Assembly (NCBI GenBank): GCA_018903185.1 | Contig: JAHIQV010000144.1 | Coordinates: forward strand, 1 to 5,590 | From: Gammaproteobacteria bacterium | GTDB taxonomy: Bacteria; Pseudomonadota; Gammaproteobacteria; Burkholderiales; Burkholderiaceae_C | Reading direction: 5' to 3' | Length of the DNA: 5,590 bases | Made by a program: the position numbers and the translations under genes | Part shown: positions 1-5,590 of the stretch, piece after piece | Layout: the number at the start of each line of letters is the position of its first letter | Position numbering within the stretch: the stretch's first letter is position 1 | The notes under the pieces: model-generated | Databases searched by the model: none | Seen by the model: the letters and a program-made list of their open reading frames with translations, nothing else | Told to the model about the DNA's origin: nothing

Positions 1-1368
1 ATGCTCAACAGCTTCTGCATCGGCGACCGCTCCAACGAAGCCTTCTGCCAGTCCTGTCATGTGGGCTACGGCTGGAAAGACGACAAGTTCGACTTCCACA
101 ACGAGAGCAAGGTGGACTGCCTGGTCTGTCACAACACCGGCGGCTACAAGAAGCCTGCAGGCATGGCCGGCGAGGTGCCCACCGAGCGCATCGAGTTGCC
201 ACCGGGCTCGGGCAAGTTCATCGACCCGGTGGACCTGGCCATGGTGGCCCAGCACATCGGCAAGACCAGTGTGGCCACCTGCGGCAGCTGCCACTACGCC
301 GGCGGCGGCGGTGACGGCGTGAAACACGGCGACCTCGATTCCTCGCTCAACAAGGCGAGCAAGGAGCTCGACGTGCACATGGCCAGCAAGGCCCAGGGCG
401 GCGCCGGCTTCACCTGCGCCACCTGCCACCAGGCCGACGGCCACCAGATCGCGGGCAGCCGCATCAGCATGACCGCGTCCGACCCGCACGGTCCGATGCT
501 GCGCGGCGATTCGGTGCACGCCGGACGCAACGCCGCCACCTGCCAGAGCTGCCACGGCGACAAGCCGCACAAGCAGCCCTCGCTGAGCGTGGAGCTGCTC
601 AACAACCACACCAACAAGCTGGCCTGCCAGAGCTGCCACATCCCCGAGTTCGCGCGCGGTGGCGTGGCCACCAAGATGGCCTGGGACTGGTCCACCGCCG
701 GCCAGCTCACCCCCGAAGGCAAACCGATCCAGAAGAAGGATCAACACGGCCACGTGATCTACGACAGCAAGAAGGGCGACTTCAAGCTGGCACAGGACGT
801 GGTGCCCGACTACGTCTGGTTCAACGGCCAGGTGAACTACACCACGCAGGACATGAAGATCGACCCGACCCAGGTGCTCAAGATCAACAGCTTCATGGGC
901 AGCCCCGAGGACCCGACCGCGCGCATCTGGCCGGTCAAGCGTTTCGAGGGCAAACAGCCCTACGACAAGGTGCATTTGCAACTGCTGGTGCCGCACACCG
1001 CCACGCCCGATGACACCGCGTTCTGGTTCAACTTCGACTGGCCCAAGGCCTTGCAGGCCGGCGCCACCGCCACCGGCCAGCCCTACAGCGGGCAACACGA
1101 CTTCGTGAAAACCGAGATGCTCTGGCCCATCACCCACATGGTGGCGCCTTCCAAAAATGCCGTGGCTTGCGCCTCGTGCCATACCGGCCCAACGAAGAGC
1201 CGCCTGGGTGACCTGCCCGGCGTCTACCTGCCCGGGCGCGACAGCCAGCCCTGGATCGACCGCCTCGGCTGGCTCGCCGTGGTGGGCGCCGTCGCTGGCG
1301 TGCTGCTGCACACCGCCGCCCGCCTGCTGACCCGCCGCCGCAACCAACGAGAGAACCGCCATGTCTGA
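1..1368 (+). CDS. Octaheme tetrathionate reductase-family c-type cytochrome, 5'-truncated
   Basis: This is a periplasmic multihaem cytochrome c. The 455 visible residues contain seven CXXCH haem-binding motifs, at about residues 16-20, 40-44, 94-98, 139-143, 181-185, 209-213 and 390-394. The order and spacing, with the early CH-VGYGW and FDF segments and the long haem-free stretch (about 214-389) before the last haem, match the octaheme tetrathionate reductase (OTR) family. The Shewanella OTR reduces tetrathionate, nitrite and hydroxylamine in vitro. The open frame reaches base 1, no signal peptide is present and one haem site is missing, so the ATG at base 1 is probably an internal Met and the true start lies upstream. 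A hydrophobic segment (about 421-443) followed by RRR forms a C-terminal membrane anchor with a short cytoplasmic tail. The stop overlaps the cytochrome b start by 8 bases, implying translational coupling. The family call is firm; the physiological substrate is unknown. Confidence 0.88.
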   Translation: MLNSFCIGDRSNEAFCQSCHVGYGWKDDKFDFHNESKVDCLVCHNTGGYKKPAGMAGEVPTERIELPPGSGKFIDPVDLAMVAQHIGKTSVATCGSCHYAGGGGDGVKHGDLDSSLNKASKELDVHMASKAQGGAGFTCATCHQADGHQIAGSRISMTASDPHGPMLRGDSVHAGRNAATCQSCHGDKPHKQPSLSVELLNNHTNKLACQSCHIPEFARGGVATKMAWDWSTAGQLTPEGKPIQKKDQHGHVIYDSKKGDFKLAQDVVPDYVWFNGQVNYTTQDMKIDPTQVLKINSFMGSPEDPTARIWPVKRFEGKQPYDKVHLQLLVPHTATPDDTAFWFNFDWPKALQAGATATGQPYSGQHDFVKTEMLWPITHMVAPSKNAVACASCHTGPTKSRLGDLPGVYLPGRDSQPWIDRLGWLAVVGAVAGVLLHTAARLLTRRRNQRENRHV

Positions 1369-2059
1369 GACCACCGCCTCCATGGCCAGCGTCGCCGACG
1401 CGGCCAGCCACACCCCCGCCCGCATCTACATCTACAAGCGCTACGAGCGTTTCTGGCACTGGTCGCAGGCGCTGCTGATCATCGCCATGCTCATCAGCGG
1501 TTTCGAGGTGCACGGCAGCTACACGCTGCTGGGCTTCGAGCCCGCCGTGCGCCTGCACACGCTGGCCGCCTGGCTGCTGCTCACGCTCTGGGCCTTCACC
1601 ATCTTCTGGCAGTTCACCACCGGCGAATGGCGCCAGTACCTGCCGACGCACAAGCGGGTGATGGCGATGGCGACCTACTACAGCTGGGGCATGTTCCGGG
1701 GCGCGCCGAACCCGTTCCACAAGACCGTGCAGAAGAAACACAACCCGCTGCAGCGCCTGGCCTATCTCGGTCTCCTGGCCATGATCTCGCCGCTGATCTG
1801 GGGCTCGGGCCTGCTCTACCTGTTCCGCGCCTTCTGGCCCTCGCTGGGCATTGACCAATGGCTCACGCTGGAAGGGGTGGCCTGGGCGCACACGGCGGGT
1901 GCTTTCATGATGCTCACCTTCTTCATCGTGCACGTCTACCTGACCACCACCGGCCACACCCCCACCGCCCACATCAAGTCCATGGTGACCGGCTGGGAAG
2001 AGCTGCACGACGACGCCCATTCCGCGGACACACCGTCCGCTCCGCCGCAAGGCCACTGA
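1361..2059 (+). CDS. Cytochrome b/b6-domain membrane protein (Ni/Fe-hydrogenase / thiosulfate reductase b-type)
   Basis: This 232-residue integral membrane dihaem cytochrome b probably exchanges electrons between the quinone pool and the octaheme cytochrome encoded just upstream. Four hydrophobic helices are visible at about 35-50, 64-86, 131-155 and 173-195, the usual layout of the Ni/Fe-hydrogenase-type cytochrome b family. Candidate haem-ligand histidines are H33 (in the FWHW motif before helix 1), H66, H177 and H191. The IVHVYLTTTGHTP segment at the end of helix 4 is typical of the family. The N-terminal 20 residues and the C-terminal tail after about 215 are polar and look cytoplasmic. 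The start is supported by a purine-rich GAGAGAA at 1349-1355 and by the overlap with the upstream stop. A role as membrane partner of the octaheme cytochrome is inferred from gene order; no enzyme name can be given from sequence alone. Confidence 0.85.
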   Translation: MSETTASMASVADAASHTPARIYIYKRYERFWHWSQALLIIAMLISGFEVHGSYTLLGFEPAVRLHTLAAWLLLTLWAFTIFWQFTTGEWRQYLPTHKRVMAMATYYSWGMFRGAPNPFHKTVQKKHNPLQRLAYLGLLAMISPLIWGSGLLYLFRAFWPSLGIDQWLTLEGVAWAHTAGAFMMLTFFIVHVYLTTTGHTPTAHIKSMVTGWEELHDDAHSADTPSAPPQGH

Positions 2060-2069
2060 GGAGTTTTCC

Positions 2070-2690
2070 ATGTCACACGCCCCTGCATTGCCTTTGCCAC
2101 CCGAGTCCGGCATGGACCCGGAGCGCCGCACCTGGCTGCTGGCCACCAGCGCCATGGGGGTGGCGGCCACCGCCGCCGTCGCGGTGCCCTTCGTGTCCAG
2201 CTTCGCCCCCAGCGAGCGCGCCAAGGCGCAGGGCGCGGCCGTGACCATGGATCCTTCGGTCGTCGAACCCGGTGAGCTGAAAACCGTCGAATGGCGCGGC
2301 CAGCCGGTGTGGGTGTTGCGCCGCACGCCGGAGATGCTCGCCAGCCTGGACGGCATCACCGACCTGGCCGACCCGGCCTCCGAGAAAGAGCAGCAGCCCG
2401 AATACGCCACCAACACCCACCGCTCCATCAAGCCCGAGGTGTTCGTGACGGTGGGCATCTGCACGCACCTGGGCTGCTCACCCGTGACCCTGCCGAAAGG
2501 CACGGCCAACCCCAGCGTGCCGGCCGACTGGAAAGGCGGCTTCTTCTGCCCCTGCCACGGATCCACCTTCGACTTTGCGGGCCGCGTGTTCAGGAACAAG
2601 CCCGCGCCCACCAACCTGGTCGTGCCACCGCACAAGTACCTCGCCGACGGCAGCTTGCTGATCGGCGAGGACGACAGCGGCGCCGCCTGA
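2070..2690 (+). CDS. petA: Rieske [2Fe-2S] protein, ubiquinol-cytochrome c reductase iron-sulfur subunit (PetA) type
   Basis: This is a 206-residue high-potential Rieske protein of the cytochrome bc1 type. Box I is CTHLGC (C131, H133, C136) and box II is CPCHGS (C160, C162, H163, S165). C131/H133 and C160/H163 should bind the cluster, and C136/C162 should form the stabilising disulfide. A twin-arginine ERRTWL motif (about 19-23) precedes a single N-terminal helix (about 22-46), as in Tat-exported, uncleaved PetA. The following GRVF...KPAPTNLVVPP segment is the usual Pro-loop region, and the length is normal for betaproteobacterial PetA. A GAGGAG at 2058-2063, six bases before the ATG, overlaps the upstream stop. 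The oddity is context: neither petB (cytochrome bc1 b subunit) nor petC (cytochrome c1) follows. It is probably a paralogue recruited to work with the upstream cytochromes, so the symbol describes the family, not a proven bc1 role. Confidence 0.9.
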   Translation: MSHAPALPLPPESGMDPERRTWLLATSAMGVAATAAVAVPFVSSFAPSERAKAQGAAVTMDPSVVEPGELKTVEWRGQPVWVLRRTPEMLASLDGITDLADPASEKEQQPEYATNTHRSIKPEVFVTVGICTHLGCSPVTLPKGTANPSVPADWKGGFFCPCHGSTFDFAGRVFRNKPAPTNLVVPPHKYLADGSLLIGEDDSGAA

Positions 2691-2706
2691 TGGCATTTTT
2701 TTGAAC

Positions 2707-2710
2707 GGAG
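2707..2710 (+). promoter_or_regulatory. Ribosome binding site for cydX
   Basis: GGAG lies six bases before the ATG at 2717. It supports translation of the very small CydX frame, which would otherwise be easy to miss. Confidence 0.6.
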
Positions 2711-2716
2711 AACAGC

Positions 2717-2833
2717 ATGTGGTATTTCGCCTGGATGCTCGGTGTCGGTTTCGCGGTGTTGCTCGCCATCCTCAACGCCATGTGGGGTGAGCACGAGCAG
2801 GCCCGCGCGCTGTCGAAAGGCGGTGACGCATGA
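2717..2833 (+). CDS. cydX: Cytochrome bd oxidase small subunit CydX (YbgT family)
   Basis: This 38-residue single-helix protein starts MWYFAWMLG, nearly identical to the MWYFAWILG start of E. coli CydX. CydX is a small subunit that binds CydA and stabilises the haems of cytochrome bd quinol oxidase in the inner membrane. The helix spans about residues 3-22, followed by the family's charged tail (GEHEQAR). A good ribosome binding site precedes the ATG, and the stop overlaps the next ATG as ATGA, so it is coupled to the YbgE-like gene. CydX normally follows cydAB directly; here it follows a Rieske gene, and no cydA or cydB lies between. It may serve a bd oxidase encoded upstream of the window or elsewhere, or have been reassigned to the local complex. 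Confidence 0.9.
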   Translation: MWYFAWMLGVGFAVLLAILNAMWGEHEQARALSKGGDA

Positions 2834-3144
2834 CACCCGCCCCCGCTCCCGCCACGGGCCTGCTCGGCGCGGCGCCCGTGCCGGTGGCCAGCCGCGTGCA
2901 CCTTCCCAGCCTGCTGGCCGCGCTGGCCATCATGCTCGTGGGCAGCATCTACCCGCTGCTGTTCGCCGATGCCAGCGGCCAGGCCGATCATGGCCTGGCC
3001 ATGGCCCTGTTCTGGGCCATGAGCGCCGGGCTGGTGCGTGGCGTCGGTTTTGTCCCGCGCTGGTTCGGCTGGCGTTGGCTGTTCTCTGGCTGGGCCTGTG
3101 CCGCCGGCCTGTTGCTGGCCGCCTGGCTGCGCTGGGGAGCCTGA
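2830..3144 (+). CDS. ybgE: cyd operon YbgE-family membrane protein
   Basis: This 104-residue inner-membrane protein has three predicted helices at about 27-45, 55-75 and 82-101, after a Pro/Ala-rich N-terminus. The GLVRGVGFVP segment (about 67-76) matches the GVIHGVGFRP segment of E. coli YbgE, encoded in the cydAB-cydX operon. The function of YbgE is not firmly established; the family tracks with cytochrome bd. Its ATG overlaps the cydX stop by four bases, with AAAGG at 2816-2820 as a plausible ribosome binding site. The pairing with cydX is conserved in many proteobacteria and supports both calls. The missing piece is cydAB, which should lie immediately upstream. Confidence 0.82.
   Translation: MTPAPAPATGLLGAAPVPVASRVHLPSLLAALAIMLVGSIYPLLFADASGQADHGLAMALFWAMSAGLVRGVGFVPRWFGWRWLFSGWACAAGLLLAAWLRWGA
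3134..3139 (+). promoter_or_regulatory. Ribosome binding site fixing a GTG start
   Basis: GGGGAG, inside the end of the YbgE-like gene, lies six bases before GTG 3146. It favours that start for the MBL-fold gene over the in-frame ATG at 3038, which would add 36 residues with no similarity to the fold and would overlap the upstream gene by 107 bases. Confidence 0.6.
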
Positions 3145-3145
3145 G

Positions 3146-3811
3146 GTGCTGTTCCGCATCCTGCACGACGAACGCAGCGGCGAGCTGAGCTATGTGCTGG
3201 CCGACAACGACGCGCGCGAAGCCGTCGTGGTCGATCCGCGCAGCCGCGATCTGCCGGTGCTGCAGGCGCTGCTGGGGGAGCGCGATCTGCGCCTGCGCTG
3301 GGTGCTGCGCACCCACCAGCACGACCACCTGCAGAGCCACGAACTCGAACGCCTGCGCAGCCTGGGCGCGCCCGTGGTGCAGGGCGAAGCCTGCGAGGGC
3401 ACGCACACGGTGGCCGATGGCGAGCACCTGCCCGTGGGGAACGAGATCGTGCGGGTGATCACCACGCCCGGCCACACCGCCGGCTGCCTGAGCTTCGTCT
3501 GGCGCGACCGCGTGTTCTGCGGCGGCCTGCTCGCGGTGGACGCCTGCCCGTACCAGCCGCACCCGGCGGACCCCGCAGCGCTGTGGGACAGCATCACCCT
3601 GCGCCTCTTCACCCTGCCTGACGAGACCCTGCTGTTTGCCGGCCATGAGCAGCGCGCGCGCGCCGTGAGCACGGTGCTGGAGCAGCGCCGCTGGCACCCT
3701 TTCTTTGCCCGGCAGACGCGCGACGCCTTCCTGGCCCGTGTCGCCGCATTGCCGACGCAAGCAGCGGATGCCGTGAGTGCAGCGGCGGGCCACAACACCC
3801 AGTCCGTCTGA
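3146..3811 (+). CDS. MBL-fold metallohydrolase, persulfide dioxygenase / glyoxalase II-like, divergent metal site
   Basis: Read from GTG 3146 this is a 221-residue soluble protein without a signal peptide. The start FRILHDERSGELSYVLAD followed by VVVDP (about 26-31) is the opening strand pair of the ETHE1/glyoxalase II branch of the metallo-beta-lactamase fold. TPGHTAG (H110) and FAGHEQ (H167) are the later metal-binding segments. Two sites depart from the family. The first metal motif reads THQHDH (H57, H59, D60, H61), one residue shorter than the usual HXHXDH. The position of the bridging Asp, normally in a GD pair, reads FCGGLL (G126-G127). D132 or C134 nearby might substitute. ETHE1-type enzymes oxidise glutathione persulfide to sulfite; whether this one is active is open. 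It starts one base after the ybgE-like stop, so it belongs to the same transcript. Confidence 0.78.
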   Translation: MLFRILHDERSGELSYVLADNDAREAVVVDPRSRDLPVLQALLGERDLRLRWVLRTHQHDHLQSHELERLRSLGAPVVQGEACEGTHTVADGEHLPVGNEIVRVITTPGHTAGCLSFVWRDRVFCGGLLAVDACPYQPHPADPAALWDSITLRLFTLPDETLLFAGHEQRARAVSTVLEQRRWHPFFARQTRDAFLARVAALPTQAADAVSAAAGHNTQSV

Positions 3812-3852
3812 ACGGGCGGCGACCCTGTTTTCTTTTCTACTCCGGAGTTTTC
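3812..3852 (+). other. Largest intergenic gap, T-rich leader with ribosome binding site
   Basis: This 41-base gap is the longest in the window. It holds a short GGG/CCC pairing (3814-3816 with 3823-3825) followed by a pyrimidine stretch (3826-3838), too weak to call a terminator. GGAG at 3844-3847, five bases before the next ATG, is the ribosome binding site. If the cluster is split into two transcripts, this is the likeliest boundary, but no clear -35/-10 pair is seen. Confidence 0.4.
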
Positions 3853-4242
3853 ATGAAGCAACTGCATTTCCAGGAAAAATACCCCATCACCGTGGTGGAC
3901 ATCGCCAAGTCAGAGACAACCTACACCACCGTGGACGCCATCGCCGACTACTTCAAGGCCTGCATCGCCGCGACACCGCGCGTGAGCTACATCGCCACCT
4001 TCGATCACTTCGCGCACACGAAAGCCATCGACGGCGTCATCGCGCCCGCGATCCAGGCGGCGGTCAACGTGGTGTTCTGCTTCGGCCATGCGTTGCCCAA
4101 CCCGCAGGTGCTGGCCGTGCGCCCGCGCTCCATCGGCATTGCCGACATGGGCGACCATTTTGTGGTCAGCTTCATGGACGCGCCCATGAAGCCCGCCAAC
4201 GACGCCATGCAGGCCTGGACACTCGCGCTTCGTAACCATTGA
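3853..4242 (+). CDS. Conserved protein of unknown function, DUF6858-like
   Basis: This 129-residue soluble protein has no signal peptide or membrane segment. It resembles, from memory, the DUF6858 family of bacterial conserved proteins; its biochemical function is unknown. Likely conserved blocks are ETTY (about 21-24), FDHFAHTK (50-57), FCFG (75-78) and PNPQVLAVRPRSIG (82-95). H52, H55, C37 and C76 could be functional, but no catalytic pattern is recognised. A strong GGAG ribosome binding site precedes the ATG, and the gene sits between the MBL-fold protein and the transporter with gaps of 41 and 21 bases. The position suggests a shared role in sulfur or redox metabolism, which is inference. 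The real-gene call is secure from the ribosome binding site, spacing and codon use; the family name is less certain. Confidence 0.75.
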   Translation: MKQLHFQEKYPITVVDIAKSETTYTTVDAIADYFKACIAATPRVSYIATFDHFAHTKAIDGVIAPAIQAAVNVVFCFGHALPNPQVLAVRPRSIGIADMGDHFVVSFMDAPMKPANDAMQAWTLALRNH

Positions 4243-4263
4243 CCGGATACAGGAAACGAGATC

Positions 4264-5262
4264 ATGTGGAAAGTCCTCAACTGGGCGCAGAAAAATCTGG
4301 TCTGGAGCATCCCGATCGCCATGGTGGCGGGCCTGCTGTTCGGGCAGGTGGCCGATCCGGCCTTCCTGCGCTGGGGCATCCTGCCGCTGACCTTCCTCAT
4401 GGTCTATCCCATGATGGTCACGATGAACGTGCGCGACCTGCTCAAGCCCGGGGGCAACCGGCTGCAGGGCACGACGCTGGCCGTCAACTTCATCCTCATG
4501 CCTGCCATCGGCTACGGCATGGGCCTGCTGTTTTTTGCCGACCAGCCCATGGTGCGGCTGGCCCTGCTGCTGACCGCGCTGCTGCCCACCTCGGGCATGA
4601 CCATCTCCTGGACCGGCTTCGCCAAAGGCAATGTGCCCGCCGCGGTGAAGATGACCGTGGTCGGCCTGATCGCCGGTTCGCTGCTGGCGCCGATCTACCT
4701 CAAGGCCCTGCTGGGCGCGGTGGTCGAGATCCCCGTGCTGCAGGTGTTCCTGCAGATCGCGCTGATCGTGTTCCTGCCGCTGGTGCTGGGCACGCTCACG
4801 CAGCGCTGGCTGGTAGACCGTCATGGTGAACCGCGCTTCAACGGCCACTACAAACCCAAGTTCCCACCGTTCTCCACGCTGGGCGTGCTGGGCATCGTCT
4901 TCGTGTCCATGGCGCTCAAGTCGCAGGACATCTTTGCGAAGCCCGCCCTGTTGCCCCGCCTGCTGCTGCCGTTGGTGCTGATCTATGCGCTGAACTTCGT
5001 TCTCAGCACCCTGATTGGCAAGTTCTTTTTCCAGCGCGGCGACGCCATCGCCCTGGTCTACGGCACCGTCATGCGCAACCTCTCGATCGCGCTGGCGATT
5101 GCCATGGGCGTGTTCGGCGAGCAGGGCGCAGATGCCGCCCTGCTGATCGCACTGGCCTACATCGTCCAGGTGCAGGCCGCTGCCTGGTACGTCAAGCTCA
5201 CCGACCGGCTCTTTGGCGCACCGCCTGTGGCGCCACCACCCGCGGCTTCCAAGGCCGCCTGA
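4264..5262 (+). CDS. BASS/ACR3-like membrane transporter (arsenic resistance protein-like), cysteine-free
   Basis: This 332-residue polytopic inner-membrane protein has about ten hydrophobic segments. Its PLTFLMVYPMM block (about 41-51), LLPTSGMTISW block (about 107-116) and VYGTVMRNLSIALAIAM block (about 265-281) line up with the bile acid:sodium symporter / ACR3 superfamily, which includes arsenite efflux carriers. ACR3 proteins use a conserved Cys in the APC-T-AM block of the fourth helix; here the aligned position is T109, and the whole protein contains no cysteine. The N-N/S-FE signature of the late helix is also replaced by RNLSIA. It is therefore probably not an arsenite exporter, although automated annotation may call it one. 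No arsR or arsC is seen nearby. AGGA at 4251-4254 precedes the ATG. The substrate is unknown; an anion linked to the neighbouring redox genes is a guess. Confidence 0.8.
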   Translation: MWKVLNWAQKNLVWSIPIAMVAGLLFGQVADPAFLRWGILPLTFLMVYPMMVTMNVRDLLKPGGNRLQGTTLAVNFILMPAIGYGMGLLFFADQPMVRLALLLTALLPTSGMTISWTGFAKGNVPAAVKMTVVGLIAGSLLAPIYLKALLGAVVEIPVLQVFLQIALIVFLPLVLGTLTQRWLVDRHGEPRFNGHYKPKFPPFSTLGVLGIVFVSMALKSQDIFAKPALLPRLLLPLVLIYALNFVLSTLIGKFFFQRGDAIALVYGTVMRNLSIALAIAMGVFGEQGADAALLIALAYIVQVQAAAWYVKLTDRLFGAPPVAPPPAASKAA

Positions 5263-5273
5263 AAGGAAACCCC

Positions 5274-5590
5274 ATGCCCACAACTTCCACCCCTGTCACA
5301 CCCTACGACGCCCTGGGCGGCGCCGAAGGCCTGCACCGCCTCGTCGACCGTTTCTACGAGCTGATGGACGAGCTGCCCGAGGCCTACGCCGCGCGCCGCA
5401 TCCACCCCGAGAGCCTGGCCGGCGCCAATGAAGCCCTGTTCGAATTTCTCTCGGGCTGGTTCGGCGGGCCGCCGCTCTACACCGAAAAGAAAGGCCACCC
5501 GCGCCTGCGCATGCGCCACGTGCCCTACGCCATCGGACCGACCGAGCGTGACGAGTGGATGCTGTGCATGCGCACGGCGCTGACCGAGCA
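5274..5590 (+). CDS. Group II truncated haemoglobin, 3'-truncated by window end
   Basis: The visible 105 codons encode most of a 2-over-2 globin; the frame is still open at the window edge, and about 25-35 residues are probably missing. Group II features are YDALGG near the start (11-16), LVDRFYELM with the B10 Tyr at Y28, the GWFGGPPLY segment (61-69), HPRLRMRH with the proximal F8 His at H82, and DEW with the characteristic G8 Trp at W95. Such globins bind O2 and NO and are linked to protection from NO or to peroxidase-like chemistry; the role here is unknown. AAGGAAA at 5263-5269 is the ribosome binding site, and the gene begins 11 bases after the transporter stop, so it is probably co-transcribed. 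Confidence 0.88.
   Translation, partial: MPTTSTPVTPYDALGGAEGLHRLVDRFYELMDELPEAYAARRIHPESLAGANEALFEFLSGWFGGPPLYTEKKGHPRLRMRHVPYAIGPTERDEWMLCMRTALTE

Noticed and set aside
2677..2702. GC-rich palindrome followed by seven Ts after the Rieske gene, a possible terminator
   Set aside because: The perfect palindrome (2677-2686) has no loop and the T run begins ten bases later, so a rho-independent hairpin next to a U tract cannot form well. cydX also follows at once with its own ribosome binding site.
1130..2836. 568-codon open frame on the - strand
   Set aside because: It lies opposite cytochrome b, Rieske and cydX, which have clear motifs. Its product is low-complexity (Gly, Arg, His, Gln rich) with no recognisable domain, as expected for antisense frames in GC-rich DNA.
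3038..3145. In-frame ATG giving a longer MBL-fold protein
   Set aside because: The extra 36 residues overlap the YbgE-like gene and do not resemble the fold. GTG 3146 has a well-spaced GGGGAG and begins exactly at the conserved FRIL strand.
3652..3663. Twelve-base alternating GC tract
   Set aside because: It lies inside the MBL-fold gene and encodes Arg-Ala codons in a normal helix; short GC alternation is expected at this base composition.
3814..3838. GGG/CCC pairing followed by a T-rich stretch, a possible terminator
   Set aside because: The stem is only three base pairs and the pyrimidine run is broken by C and G, so it is too weak to call.
3910..5283. 457-codon open frame on the - strand
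   Set aside because: It is antisense to the DUF6858-like and transporter genes. Its His/Gln/Gly/Asp-rich product has no domain character and it is best explained by codon bias of the + strand genes.

Overview
This is a high-GC (roughly two thirds G+C by eye), gene-dense window in which every convincing gene is on the + strand and neighbours overlap or lie 1 to 41 bases apart. It reads as one long transcription unit or two abutting ones, and it is cut at both ends. The PetA-type Rieske protein, the CydX/YbgE pair and the base composition suggest a betaproteobacterium of the Burkholderiales (Comamonadaceae-like). That placement is inference from protein character, not from a marker gene.

Layout. 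Bases 1-1368 hold the 3' part of an octaheme tetrathionate-reductase-family cytochrome c; seven CXXCH sites are visible and the 5' end lies outside the window. Its last bases overlap a four-helix cytochrome b (1361-2059). A complete PetA-like Rieske [2Fe-2S] protein follows (2070-2690). Then comes a 38-residue CydX (2717-2833) in an ATGA overlap with a YbgE-like three-helix membrane protein (2830-3144). One base later a GTG-started metallo-beta-lactamase-fold protein of the persulfide dioxygenase/glyoxalase II type begins (3146-3811). After a 41-base gap come a conserved small protein of unknown function (3853-4242, resembling DUF6858), a ten-helix BASS/ACR3-like transporter with no cysteine (4264-5262), and the start of a group II truncated haemoglobin (5274 to the window end).

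How the parts may work together (inference). The octaheme cytochrome, cytochrome b and Rieske protein have the parts of a membrane-anchored electron-transfer module between the quinone pool and a periplasmic sulfur or nitrogen compound. CydX and YbgE normally accompany cytochrome bd quinol oxidase, but no cydA or cydB lies between the Rieske gene and cydX. The MBL protein, transporter and globin suggest handling of reactive sulfur or nitrogen species.

The points most worth a second look are the mixed respiratory gene set, the cydX-ybgE pair without adjacent cydAB, the altered metal-site motifs of the MBL protein, and the cysteine-free ACR3-like carrier. No RNA genes, insertion sequences, CRISPR arrays or attachment sites were seen, and there is no gene-free stretch longer than 41 bases.
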